Positions 13,011 through 24,184 of a DNA stretch of 64,000 bases are shown one piece after another. The translations under genes were made by a program, and so were the position numbers. A model generated the notes under the pieces. That model was not told the origin of the DNA. It saw only the letters and a program-made list of their open reading frames with translations, and made no database searches. Numbering within the stretch: the stretch's first letter is position 1; each line of letters begins with the position of its first letter. The DNA is from Triglochin maritima (lineage: Eukaryota; Streptophyta; Magnoliopsida; Alismatales; Juncaginaceae): assembly GCA_963682175.1 (NCBI GenBank), contig OY821789.1, positions 2,728,001 to 2,792,000 of the forward strand. Reading direction: 5' to 3'.

Positions 13011-14570
13011 TAATGTGGGCCCCGCCTTCGTTTCATCTCGAGTGCAAATGGATTGTGTTTGGGATTTCACCTTCGGATAACAGTGTAATTACTCGAATGC
13101 CATCAGATTTTTATCCGAATACCAGGAAATACACTATATTCTATGTCATATTTGCTAAAACGTTGTTGGAACTTGGAATCAAATTTTAGCTTTTAAAATT
13201 GTATCTGTAAATAAATAATGTAAGTGGATGATAAGGAATACAGTTCGTTTACGAAATAATTATATAATGTGGTTACTTTACAAGTTATAACTGCCCATAA
13301 CTATCCTACTGTCCCTATGTTTGATAATTAAATCGTATTTAGTGACAAATTCATAATGACCGTTGGATGTTACCTTTACTTTTACAAGGTATTAGCCATT
13401 AGTGAGTTGAGATATCTTATGACGTACTTCATGGTGATTTACACATGTACAGGTGCATATATACACTCTAGGCATGTCAATCATGTCGTGTAAGTGTTTT
13501 ATCGTGTCGTATATGGTCAGATAATAACAAGTATTGGATATACACGAATCCGACACGATAAGAAATCGTGTACACGAACCTGGACACGAACACGACACGT
13601 TAATTATCGTGTATACACGACACGATTTGTACGTGAATTCTTATCGTGTCATGTAACACAATACACGATAATACACGAATGGACATGAATAATACATGTA
13701 TACACAATAAATACCTACAAACACGATAAGTAGCTACATACACGATACATACCTACATACATGATAAGAACCTAACACATGATAAATACACGTATACATG
13801 AATAGCCACGATAATACTTGTATACAATTCAAAATGAACAATGGTACAAATCATCTGAAACTGAAAAAATATATATCGAAATTCTTTTTTTGCTCAACAA
13901 TCAACACACATAATACACGCTTCTTGGAGTCCCAAGTAGATCAAATAATTGACTCGATTGTTACACCGACGAAGCCAAAAGTCATGATATCTGATTACTA
14001 AATCAGTACTTCATCAACAGAATCAAAGATCCTCCAAATGATCCGTAAACACAATAATGTATTAACATAGCATCACTTAGCAAGACAGATTGGTTAACTT
14101 GGTGTATGCCAGGGTTGCTTGATCTGGAACTGAATTTCAAATCCTTCAAAAAAAATTGTGGTCACATAAAAGAGAACATTCAGAAACATCAACAAACATT
14201 CCATTTGAAAACCATCTTGTGATCATTCACAATCAAAACTGAAACTCCAACACATACTTGTGATCATCCCAATCCACCACCACGGCTCATACAAGTACGA
14301 ATACCCTCCAGATCCTGCATAAATCACACAAAACAACACCAAATGAGAACTAACATGAATAATTAATCCAAAACACAAAAAACCAACAAACTAAACAAAG
14401 AATCAACCAAAACACCGCAAATAAAAAACCCTCCACACTTCCCTCGCCACCATCCCTTCCATCGCTCCAAACAGACACTCCTCTCTCAAACCAAACAAAT
14501 AAACAAACAAACACCACTAGCTTCTTACTCTCAAAATCAACACACAAAAGAAGAAAAAGACACTCGCTGG
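13011..14570. other. Intergenic; CACGA-rich transposon fragment at 13469-13810
   Basis: From 13469 the sequence starts TAGGCATGTCAATCATGTCG and continues as about 340 bp dense in CACGA/TCGTG in both orientations, much like the hAT-type element at 29732-30322. No matching right terminus was found, so it looks like a truncated relative. The flanks are AT-rich with no supported gene. Confidence 0.4.
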
Positions 14571-14904
14571 TGTTCTCTTTTTTATTATTTTATAAGCGGA
14601 TAATTGCATTAAGATAAAGTTCTTGATATGAACCACAACGTGAACTGAAAGAGCAAATAGTTCCCCGTGAAGGGGTACAAAACCTCAGACATATCAGTCC
14701 TATAACGAGTAGTAAAATAGATCCATCTTATATTTTACATAACCAGTCTTAGTTAATACAGAGAAATGCATGAGAATGTCGAAGGGCACGCGACTTAAAA
14801 AAATATGTAGTATCCAGATCATGCTACTCGGCATCCCATTGCATCGGGATGGCGTTACAAGCACCTTCCACCATAGAAAATTAGGCACGCTTAATCCCCA
14901 AAGT

Positions 14905-15126
14905 TTATTGAAGCATCTCTCCCCCTCTCTTCAAAGTACCTAACCAACATTCAGCCATATCAAAACACAAATTAAGCACATAGTTTATTGTGTTCGAAGT
15001 GTTCCTGAATACCCTAGAGTTTCTTTCGTTCCATAAAGATGTCCATTGGAATGCATTAACTAATGAGTTACATTCTTCAGCCCTTAAATCGAGTTGATTT
15101 TTGACCCGAAAGTCTAAAATGTGCAT
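14905..15126 (-). pseudogene. Possible LINE reverse-transcriptase C-terminal remnant
   Basis: The minus-strand translation contains FQWTSLWNERNSRVFRN, resembling the W-x-x-W-x-E-R-N-x-R-x-F motif found near the C-terminus of plant LINE and RNase H-like proteins. The fragment is short and no other domain was recognised nearby, so this is tentative. Confidence 0.35.
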
Positions 15127-15598
15127 GGTTTGTTCTAAATATGCATGGTTTGCTCTAAATATGTTTAGGTCTAGCCGGTGTTTGTTGGGAGGGGATCTAA
15201 CAATACACTAACACGATACGGATTAAACGCATCACGTAATACCAAATATTGACTTGCGGAAATAACATTGGACTCTCTCCCAAACTTAAAGCAATAAGAA
15301 CACAAATAAGATGGAAATAAACAAGCAAACACAAACACACACCTCAAACAACCACGACATACGCAATTTACAAGGTTCGGCAACATACCTACGTCCTTGG
15401 GAGGTCTACTGCGAGTTTTATTTCCTTCTTCTGTTTCTCCAACAACAGAAGCAACAAAGATTACAAGTATATGGAGGCAATAGGTCCTCTTAATCACTCT
15501 AAATCATTCTCTAGCCTAATCTCTCAACTCACAATGAATGAAATATTACACTTGTATGTTATATGTGTTATGTGTTAAAACTAAGAGCAAAGAAGTCA

Positions 15599-15605
15599 TT
15601 TTATA
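15599..15605 (-). promoter_or_regulatory. TATA box of the LTR-like sequence (locus 1)
   Basis: TCTATAAAATG on the minus strand, 55 bp downstream of the proximal end of the palindrome array. The layout matches loci 3 and 4. Confidence 0.45.
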
Positions 15606-15659
15606 GACTCAAAAACCGAGCTACAATTAAGCAGAATCGGGCGGAGAAAACGTGGGCAA

Positions 15660-16112
15660 CGGTCAACCGATGCTCCTTCGGTCGACCGTCCTTGACTAAC
15701 ATGAACCATTCCTGTTGCGATTCGGTTAACCGAATCCTTCCCGGTTGACCACGGGAACGCTTCTTCTTGCGGCTCCGTAGACCGCGAGAACGTTTCTCCC
15801 ACGAACTAACTAATTCTCCAACAATCCCACGGTCGACCGAGAACCTCTCGGTGGACCGTGCCAATTTGGACATACACTTTTAGATTCTTGGAACACCAAA
15901 AATCTCTCCAACGGTTTACCGAACTCATTGTTCCGAAGTGTCTGTTGTCCTCTGACGGTAGACCGAATCCAATCCAGTCGTCTGATCCAGCTGCACCTGA
16001 AGTGCCTGGAATCCTTAGTTTGGTGGACCGAATCCAATTCGATAGTCTGAACCCTGCATCGCCAAAAGTCCTGGAGTTTGGATCGGTAGACCGTATCACA
16101 TTCGTTTGACCG
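15660..16112. repeat. Array of paired, decayed CGGTCGACCG palindromes (locus 1)
   Basis: Pairs whose starts are 19 bp apart: 15660/15679, 15723/15742, 15830/15849, 16084/16103. More decayed pairs lie at about 15912, 15956/15976 and 16021/16039, plus a single box at 15775. Only two boxes are exact (15679, 15830). Most others differ at the central CpG (CGGTCAACCG, CGGTTAACCG, CGGTAGACCG, CGGTTTACCG), as expected if methylated CpGs have decayed. Confidence 0.7.
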
Positions 16113-16679
16113 ATTAATCCTAGATTTGATTCTTTAACAAATATCAACCAATATTCAAAAGTATTCTCGTGTTATTACATTTTATTTTTTTCTATATAAT
16201 ATTTGTGAGATCGTTAAAAGTCGTGGGAACATTTATCCATTGACGTACATGGCATTCAATATGTTTGTGCCCACTTTGATAAGACGCCTGGAACCCCTCG
16301 TCCTTGTCCTTACTCCGTTGGTAATGACTACCGTGGACACAGTGGACCATGTGTTCTGAAAATTATAGTTGTTTTTTTCTTATATTTTTTAAAGTAAAAA
16401 TTTTGCGAAAGATTTAAACCAATAACAATCAAAAGGAAAGATTATCAAAATAATTTAACAGGAAACAAGTAAAACACTATCAACTCTCACAACGAACATG
16501 GAATAGCAGACACGGTCCGATTTCTTAAGAACCATGTATGTGTTTTTCCAACAACATTGTGCAAAGAACCATGAAGATTTTGATGTATTTTTGCGAACCT
16601 CATTGTGGTTCACAGAAAAACTCTAATAGAACTCTAAAAAAATTGTTGTGACGTGGTGCTATGTTTAATACTAAAAAAT

Positions 16680-17315
16680 TTGAAGTGCTAAACATCGTCC
16701 GCGAATTCTTTGTCATTCTCTCAATTTTACTTTATTTCTGCTCCCAATAGGCTCTCATCTATTCCTACTACAACAAAAAATAATCATCAATAATAAAATC
16801 GAAGTAGGAATGCGAGTGTGGTAGGGAGCGACAACCTCTACGGGGGACGCTAGTCCTCCCGCAAAGCAAGCGAGCAGATGAAGTGCGTTTTGCGGACGTT
16901 TTTTGTTTCGACACTCTATTATTGTACTCCGGATATTAATTCGTTTACCTAATTATTTACGTTTGTGTTTTTTTCCCACCCCGTCACCACCGAAAAACTT
17001 GCAACGGAACCTGAAATAATTTGAAATAACTCACCATATAAAATTTAATTTTTAAATAAAATGTGGGCGCCAGGTCAGGACCCCCCATGGGCGTGTTTTC
17101 TTCAGATGTCCCGGTCGATTTTTTTTTGGGTAACTAACTCTACCGGATTCAGACGTTTTGTCTAATATTTCCTTACATTTCCTTGGTGTTGAACTAATAG
17201 AGTGAGAAAACTGAGACATAAGTTTTATTTTAATAGACGGTACGAAATGTGTATTAAATGGAATGTGAATGACAAAATAGTAATTGATACAGACGATTTA
17301 AGTAACGGGCAAGTG
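16680..17315. mobile_element. Long-TIR repeat family, copy D
   Basis: The left end is near CATCGTCCGCGAATTC (16692) and the right end near GATACAGACGATTTAAGTAA (17286-17305). The interior shares TTGCAACGGAACCTGAAATA (about 17001-17020) and the CGTTTTGCGGACGTTTTTTG block, which appears inverted in copy E. No coding capacity. Confidence 0.6.
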
Positions 17316-18240
17316 ACACTAATTCCCTGAAAATTCGTCACGTTGGCATCTTAGTTTAGTTAAATGTAGTAGTTATTGTGTTAGTGTAGAACCTTCGTGG
17401 GAGCGTAATGAACTAATCCTTAAACGAGATTTTCATTTTGTTTTGCTGTTGACGTTTGACAACCACATTGCTTAATTAAGGTTAGTGCAAATATTAAGAT
17501 AGCACGATGACAGCCGACAGGGAGGGGACCATTGTGATTGATATATATCTATGTATATACCTACTTTTGTCAATTTCCTGAAGTTGCATGGAGGGTGCTG
17601 TTCTCCCACCTTAACTAACTTATCTTATCCTGGATTAGCTTATTTAATGATTATATATCTTAACCTTTGACATTTTTCCACGAATTGGCCAATTATCCTG
17701 GGTTCAGTGGTAGGTTGAGATCAGAAGGTTAAGTAATCTGCTAGAAATTTAAATGACTTTTGATTTCTAATTTTCTCTACTTCCGAAAATAATTTATATG
17801 ATCATGAATTCATGATCAATGATGTTGCACATATGACCTCTTAGCTTAATTTTCTAACGTCGATATGTAGAATCTTGACTTAGATTATAAAAATTAGAGA
17901 TTGCGTCCGAGTTGCATCATGAAATATATTTTAGAATAATTGTTTCTAGAAAAATATATAATCACATGCTCCAGTGAATTGTATCAATCCATCATTGCTA
18001 CTTAATTAACTCCATTGATGACAGGGCTCTGTATCATATTTAACTTATCAGTGTGGACTTTTCGCGAGCACGTTGGTTAAACCTTTAATTTTTCTATGCT
18101 TGAACATATTACATATACGTATCTTTGATAATAAATTATCTTTGGTGGCCGGAAAAGTGTACCTTGACTAACGTACGGTTATATTTTTCTTTGTCATATA
18201 CAAGTGTACCATTCGTTAAGACACTTCATCCTTGTTTGAC
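17316..18240. other. Intergenic AT-rich DNA
   Basis: No gene, structured RNA or bounded repeat could be supported. The sequence is AT-rich with scattered stop codons in all frames. Confidence 0.5.
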
Positions 18241-18390
18241 TTAAAATGTGCTTGTAGAAAGAAAATAAAAATAAAATTAGACATGTATCATTCAATACCA
18301 CACCACGTCTCAAAGTAAAAATAAGATCTTATACCGTTGATGTTTACCTTGAATATGTGATTAAAGTATTCGTGAAATAAAACAGACTTT

Positions 18391-18706
18391 CGTTCGACCG
18401 GAAGGCATTCGGTCGACCGGGTGTGTGATCTGATTTCTCCAGCAACAACGTCTAGAGTATTTCGGTCGACCGAGAGGAGTTCTTCGGTCGACCGGGCACA
18501 CACACAAGGAGCTGGGCAAAAGTGCATGTCCATTTTCGGTCGACCGAAACTTAAGTGTTCGGTCGACCGAGTATGCACTTGAGCAAAATATGAAAAATGT
18601 CTGTCGTTTTTCGGTCGACCGGTACGTAAGTTTCGGTCGACCGAGAAAACCTGGTTTGCGTTACGGTTAGGGGATCAGTCGACCGACGCACCCGTTCGGT
18701 CGACCG
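18391..18706. repeat. Five tandem pairs of CGGTCGACCG palindromes (locus 2)
   Basis: Eight exact copies start at 18410, 18463, 18485, 18537, 18560, 18612, 18634 and 18697. One-mismatch copies start at 18391 (CGTTCGACCG) and 18676 (CAGTCGACCG). They form five pairs with start-to-start spacing of 19, 22, 23, 22 and 21 bp, and the pairs recur at 72, 74, 75 and 64 bp. The DNA between boxes is not conserved between pairs, so this is not a simple tandem repeat; the boxes and their spacing are what is kept. Confidence 0.85.
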
Positions 18707-18781
18707 TTTGACCCAGTTCTACCCACGATTTGCACATTTCTCCACGCGATTCTGGTACAACTTATACTTGTTTTGGCCTAC

Positions 18782-18789
18782 TATATAAA
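18782..18789 (+). promoter_or_regulatory. TATA box of the LTR-like sequence (locus 2)
   Basis: TATATAAA about 75 bp downstream of the last palindrome, followed at a normal distance by a probable transcription start in TTTGTAATAGAGAAC. Confidence 0.6.
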
Positions 18790-19502
18790 GGCAAATTCGT
18801 TCTCCTTTGTAATAGAGAACAATTAGATTGATTGTTATTGTCTACTTTGCATTCTTGAGAGAAAAGAGAGAGAGAGAACATCCTTGTCAATTCGGTGGGG
18901 GCAAATTTAGCCGGGTATTCTCGTCGGTTGTTCGTGTCTCTTGTAAGTCTCTCCTTGTAATACATTTCTCTATAGTAGATTTGGAGTTATATTGTCCGTG
19001 ATTTTTCCCGCATTGAGTTTCTACGTTAAATCTTACGTGTCTTGCGTGGTTTGGTGTTTTGGATTTGCAATTGTGGTTTCTTTCTTTATTGGATTTGTTA
19101 TTTTCGATTTCGCTGCGTACTTGAAATTTGTTTTAATTCCTAACATATACCACGTCACTTTGCATCCATGTCAACACTTAAATCATTTTTAATCTTGTAT
19201 GTTAACCATTTAATTTGATGCGACTCCCATCACGTAATTAAACACTCGTATGACGTTGTTCCTTTCTCTTTATACATCGACAGTTTTGGCAATTTATTAA
19301 GAAACAAAGAGACACGTTAATTTTAAAAAGGTTGAGCTCACACAGATATGATCCTTTGTGGCCTTACAGTTACAGAGAGATGATTCTTTGTGAAAGTATT
19401 TTTGTATTTCAACTAAAATTTACATAACAATTCCATTGAGTTTTGAAATATCATGACTCAATCGAGATGCCTCTGTTGGGTCAGTTCCAACAGCTTGATC
19501 GA

Positions 19503-20072
19503 TAGGGGTGTAAGCGGGGCGGGGCGGGGCGGGTTTTTGGTCCATCGCTACCCGTCCCGCATAAGTTAAGCGGGTATGTGGGGCGGGGCGGGGCGGGTCA
19601 AAAATAAAAAAACCGCTACCCGCCCCGCATAAGGTTGGACTAGGTGAGGCGGGGCGGGTTATGCGGGTTTGGCGGGTTTTTTTGATTTTTTTTGATTTTT
19701 TCTAAGAAAAATAAAAGAACATCAAAACTTGAAAAATAGTAATTACTTATTGTATTTTTTGGGAAATTAGATGTGTGTTGAGTGAAAAACTAGACATTTG
19801 GTTAGTGTTGAATAATGATTTGGTAAGGTGGGTTAATGGTTATGAGTAAAATTGAAACATTAAAATGATTTTGGTATATAAAAAATTAATAATATATTTG
19901 ATTAGGCGGGTTGCGAGTTATGCGGGGCGGGTTGCAAGACAACTGCAACCCGCCCCACTTATTAGGCGGGTTATGCGGGTGGAAGGTTAGCGGGTAATAT
20001 TTTTTTGTCCACTACCCGCATTAGGCGGGGCGGGGCGAGTTGCGGGTAAAATATTACCCATTTACTGCCCTA
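19503..20072. mobile_element. hAT-type GC-rich MITE with 8-bp target duplication
   Basis: A 570-bp non-coding element. The left terminus is TAGGGGTGTAAGCGGGG. The right terminus on the reverse strand is TAGGGCAGTAAATGGG. The flanks are TTGATCGA (19495-19502) and TTGATCGC (20073-20080), matching at 7 of 8 bases. Both arms are built from GGGGCGGGGCGGG / CCCGCTACCCGCCC blocks, giving strong inverted symmetry around an AT-rich centre. The 8-bp duplication and TAGGG ends point to hAT. Confidence 0.8.
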
Positions 20073-20080
20073 TTGATCGC

Positions 20081-21171
20081 CTAACACTGAAAGGTTCCTA
20101 ATATTTCACTTCGCTATGATCATGTCGTGGACTAATTGACAGTACTACATCAAGGACATATTATTTGGTTGATCTTTTAATTTTGTCCAGGAATCCAAGA
20201 TTGTTTTCTAATATAACTTTCTTGTCATGGTTAGTGAGTCATCTTGATGCTTACTCACGAAGGACCAATATAAATATTAAATAGTACGAATTTGGGACAC
20301 ATGGTTAGGGTGCACGTGGATATGAGTACTTCCGATTTTGAGGTTAGATGCCAACTCTCAACCCGAATTTAACTTGATCCAATTAACCCAACTCAGAGAA
20401 TTTGACTTGGGTCCGTCCGCTTTCAAGTTGACCCGAATCCATACTTGTCCTTATATAGTCAAATTGACATTACAAATATAGGTTTAAGCAACAATCCTAA
20501 TTCACAAACATAATACCATACAATCATAAATTTAAATAGCAATCTCAAATCTCACGCCTAAAGTTTATATAACAATCTCTGAAATTAGAAATAATAGTAT
20601 ATATCAGTTCTCGAGCTGGCTCGGTCAAACCCATTCGTTGAAAAACAACTAACCCGAGACTGCAGAATCATATCCGACCCAATTGATTTGGTTTGGGTCT
20701 GTTTTCGGTTAACTACATCCAATGTACACCCTTACTTTGGGTGGTAATAGTGGTCACAAGGGTCCAAGAGGGGTCATGGTCCCATTGGGTTTTTAAATTT
20801 CCTTGCATATATATTGGCTGACGCCTCTTGAGTCTTGACTCGGAGAGGGGAGAAAACTATATCAATCATAGGAACATCAGCTTATGCCGAAACAACATCT
20901 TTAACATATCCATATTAAATCTTCCATGCTCCAAAATTTGAATTTTTTTTTATGCAACTATGCTAATTGGACTTCTTTCACTCAAAACAAAATGAAGTTA
21001 TAAATCATGTTAGTATCATTTCATGGTACGAGTAATTAAATATGTGGTTTCCAGGATCAAGTTAACCCCATTAGAAAAAAAGTTTCTGGGGTAGAATATT
21101 GGCTATTTACCCCTCCAAGCAAATTATCATGACCAAAATAGAGGGGACAAGACAAAGGGCCGCTGAGCATA
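20081..21171. other. Intergenic AT-rich DNA
   Basis: No gene or bounded element recognised. A few lines of moderately GC-balanced text around 20350-20720 look like old repeat sequence but carry no motif that can be named. Confidence 0.45.
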
Positions 21172-21180
21172 TTCATATTA

Positions 21181-21680
21181 GGGTTAATTATAGTTTATCC
21201 CCCTGAATTTTCAAAGTTAACAGTTACCTCCCCTGAACTTTAATTTTGTAACAATTTGTCCTCATGAACTTCAAAAACTCATTATTTAACACACATTCGA
21301 CGTTTGTTTTTCCTAATTTTTTTGTTGTATCCCTAATACACTCATAAAATTATATTTACGTGAAAGTTTGGATCGAAACGGATGTCGGATATGGTTGGAA
21401 TTTGTGTCGGATTGAGTGTAAATCAGACCCAAATTCCAACCATGTCCGACCTCCGTTTCGATCCAAACTTTCACGTAAATATAGGTTTAGGAGTGTATTA
21501 GGGATACAACAAAAAAATTAGGAAAAAAAACGTCGAATGTGTGTTAAATAATGAGTTATTGAAGTTCAGGGGGCAAAGTGTTACAAAATTAAAGTTCAGG
21601 AGAGGTAACTGTTAACTTTGAAAGTTCAAGGGGGCAAAGTGATATCAATGCATAGTTAGGGGGGCAAACTGTAATTAACC
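21181..21680. mobile_element. 500-bp fold-back element with 9-bp target duplication
   Basis: The two halves are near-perfect reverse complements: GGGTTAATTATAG...GATCGAAACGG, then CCGTTTCGATC...CTGTAATTAACC, around a short loop at about 21409-21430. The flanks are TTCATATTA (21172-21180) and TTCGTATTA (21681-21689), 8 of 9 identical. A 9-bp duplication is typical of Mutator-like elements. It has no coding capacity. Diverged copies lie at 38658-39155 and 53282-53566. Confidence 0.85.
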
Positions 21681-21925
21681 TTCGTATTAAGAAACTATAA
21701 GGATATCATATCACTGCATATGCAAGTTTTCCTTCCCTTGCATGTTCATTGTCAACAAAGTTTTCCTCTTGCTCTTTGATCCTGTCCACCATCCTAGGAT
21801 AGCAATGGAAGCAACAAAGTGATAGAAGAGTAAAGCACGAGGTGGACCGATCTATAGTGGCTTACCTAGTGGGGAACACACTTTTCTCACTCATGGTTTG
21901 TACGTCAATTTAAGAGAAAAACATT

Positions 21926-22828
21926 AGGTCCGTTTAGATAGAGATTCTCACGTAGGATTCCGGTGAGAATCCAGATTCTAAGGGTGAGTTTGGATGTACC
22001 TCTCAAATATCAGTTTCTGATGGGAAGTCAGTTTCTGGGAATGTAGACGTAAAACAACTTCTTCTTATGATTGAGAGTTGTTTGGATATGAAGAAAACTT
22101 CTGGTAGTAGGTGATGTCTTGTCAAAGGAAATTCCTAAATTGCTCATACACTTTGATGAAATAAAAAATCATTTCAATTTTGTTTTCAATTTTTTTCTAA
22201 AAAAATATTTTCTATTTGTTTTTTAAATAAAAAAATCAACTTTTTTAACCCAAGATTGATCTCGAAATGATGTGTGAGTAAATTGGTCAAAACAAAACTA
22301 GAAATAAGAAGCTGAGAAACTCCTCCACCACAACTTCTCACTCCAAGCATAAAAAATTGCATTGAGTGTCGTGTCAGGAGCTGGACTTCCCAGGATCTCC
22401 ATCGTGTTTGGATGTGCTCCTAGCACTGTAGTTGCGCCTCCACTGTGGGAGAGCCAGATCCTCATCATCCATATTAATATTTGTTTCTAATATTAAACAT
22501 TATCATAAAAAATAATACATATGACATTTATCTAATAAATATCGTAAAATATTAGTATCTAATTAGAAAATTATCGAATAAAAATATTAAAATATGAGGA
22601 TATTATGATAAATACAACTGAGGGTAATATTGTAAATGTCACTCTAGAATTTGGATTTTGCAAGAAGCTATAAAAATCCAACTTCTTCATTCTGTATAAT
22701 TTTCATAATTAAGAATCCATAGATTCTTACAGAATCTGGAAGTTGATTTTCTGTTTGTAAAACAAATTTGGATTCTTACCGGATTATTGCTGGATTTCAG
22801 CTAAGAATCATATCCAAATGGTACCTTT
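21926..22828. mobile_element. Candidate nested MITE with inverted ends
   Basis: The left end GGTCCGTTTAGATAGAGATT (from 21927) is mirrored by GGTACCATTTGGATATGATT read on the minus strand from about 22825. This resembles the GTTTGGAT ends of Tourist/Harbinger-like MITEs. A second GTTTGGATGT pair (about 21990 and 22408) suggests another element inside. No clear target duplication was found. Confidence 0.4.
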
Positions 22829-23364
22829 GTTCGGCTTGGAATACTTCAAAATTATCTTCCACAAGAATCTCTGTTTTGCTTGCTCGGGACTGTAGTTTCG
22901 ACTGTTGGATTTCGTGTCACTATGTATGTATATATTTTAAAAAAATTTAATACAAACATACAAGAACGATTTCATATTTTCATTGATTTTACGTACATGT
23001 ATTTATTTATACTAATATCATGCATTCCTACGCATATTAAAATAAACAAAGAATAGAGAATCATACCCAAAGGTTCTCTAAAACATTTCATAAGATCTGG
23101 AGTTTCGTTGCTCGTCGAATCACCCGCCGATTCCCCCCTAACATTTCAGAAGATCTGGAGGTTCTCTAAACAAGATTAGAGAGAAATGAGCTATTCAATC
23201 AATCTTTAATTAAGCTTAGAATCTAGCTAATAACTCATCTTTAAGCTTCTAAGATCTCTATCTCAAAAACTTAAAACTATTAAGAGATTTTCATGGTGAT
23301 TACGGGAGAGATTAATGAGAGAGAGAATTTTTGCATTAACATAAACATTTAGGATGATGGGTAC

Positions 23365-23371
23365 TTTTATA
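23365..23371 (-). promoter_or_regulatory. TATA box of the LTR-like sequence (locus 3)
   Basis: CCTATAAAAG on the minus strand, about 180 bp downstream of the palindrome array. Confidence 0.4.
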
Positions 23372-23550
23372 GGCTCCCAAAACATCCTTATCAAGAACTA
23401 TTCTTTAGTCATAATCTCTTCCTTATTCTCTCTTAAAATTAATCTCAAATTGCCACGTAAGCATCCTAAAAAACGTTTAATTAAATTTGGAATTAATCTA
23501 ACCCATGATCTAATTATTCTCTTAATAATTTAGGCAAAAATCGTATTTTT

Positions 23551-23922
23551 CGGTTGACCGAGAATTCTTCTTGGTGAACCGAACCATTCGGTTTTGACAC
23601 ATGTTCGGATGACCGTGAGCTAGACGGACGACCGAATATGCATGATAAAAATTCCCTTGAAAAATTCGGACAATCTGCGTCTTGTTCCGGTCGACCGTTG
23701 ACCCATCAAAATTTCTCCTGGCGAATATTCATCGGACGACCGTGTCACCTTCGGTCTACCGAAAATATCCCAAGATATCTCCAGGATATTTTCTCTCGGT
23801 TTACCGTTTACGCTCGGTTGACCGAACCCAATTGTTCAGGCAGTCAAGACAATTTCGGTCAACTAATTGTGTTTACCCGTTCCCCGTTCGGTTGACCGTT
23901 CCGAAGACACCTCGGTCGAGTG
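23551..23922. repeat. Array of paired, decayed CGGTCGACCG palindromes (locus 3)
   Basis: One exact copy at 23688. Variants at 23551 (CGGTTGACCG), 23572, 23606/23625, 23733/23752, 23797/23815 and 23889/23913. Start-to-start spacing within pairs is 18-24 bp. Nearly all changes are at CpG positions. Confidence 0.7.
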
Positions 23923-24184
23923 AACCTTAAACGGTTACCGGGTTTGACCCCGATTTTGACTTTGTCAAATTTTGGATTTATTTCAAACAAAATTTGATCT
24001 TTTAGGAGTTTTAGCAAATTCATATCTTATGTAATATATTATCTCATGTAATATTAAATTATTACACCCCATAATATATACACCTCATATGAATTTATTA
24101 TGATTCTAATTATGTCAATTGTCATGACATATTGATTTTATTCATTGACCACATGTGTGTCCATTTTTCACATGAAACCCAACA

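Larger units (their letters stand above)
15181..16180 (-). mobile_element. Solo-LTR-like sequence (Copia type?) with a palindrome array
   Basis: About 1 kb organised like an LTR read on the minus strand. The CGGTCGACCG-related palindrome array (15660-16112) comes first, then a TATA box (TATAAAA, 15599-15605), then a segment with GGTTCGGCAACATACCTACG at about 15375, which resembles the downstream part of plant Copia LTRs. The boundaries are uncertain: TG...CA ends can be drawn but no 5-bp duplication was seen. No internal coding domain accompanies it. Confidence 0.5.
18240..19140 (+). mobile_element. Solo-LTR-like sequence with the best-preserved palindrome array
   Basis: A plus-strand promoter-like unit: the array of CGGTCGACCG pairs (18391-18706), a strong TATA box (CTATATAAAGG, 18781-18791), a leader with TTGTAATAGAGAACA, and a (GA)n tract at about 18860-18880. 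This is the order expected of a retrotransposon U3-R-U5. There are no gag/pol domains next to it. The ends are estimates. Confidence 0.5.
23040..24184 (-). mobile_element. Solo-LTR-like sequence with a palindrome array (locus 3)
   Basis: On the minus strand it starts TGTTGGGTTTCATGTG at 24184, passes through the palindrome array (23551-23922), then a TATA box (CCTATAAAAG, 23365-23371), then a (CT)n-bearing leader. This is the same order as loci 1 and 2. The far end is uncertain and no internal retrotransposon domains are present. Confidence 0.5.

Noticed and set aside
15181..16180. Exact LTR ends and target duplication for locus 1
   Set aside because: TG...CA ends can be proposed but flanking bases do not match, so no boundary claim is made.
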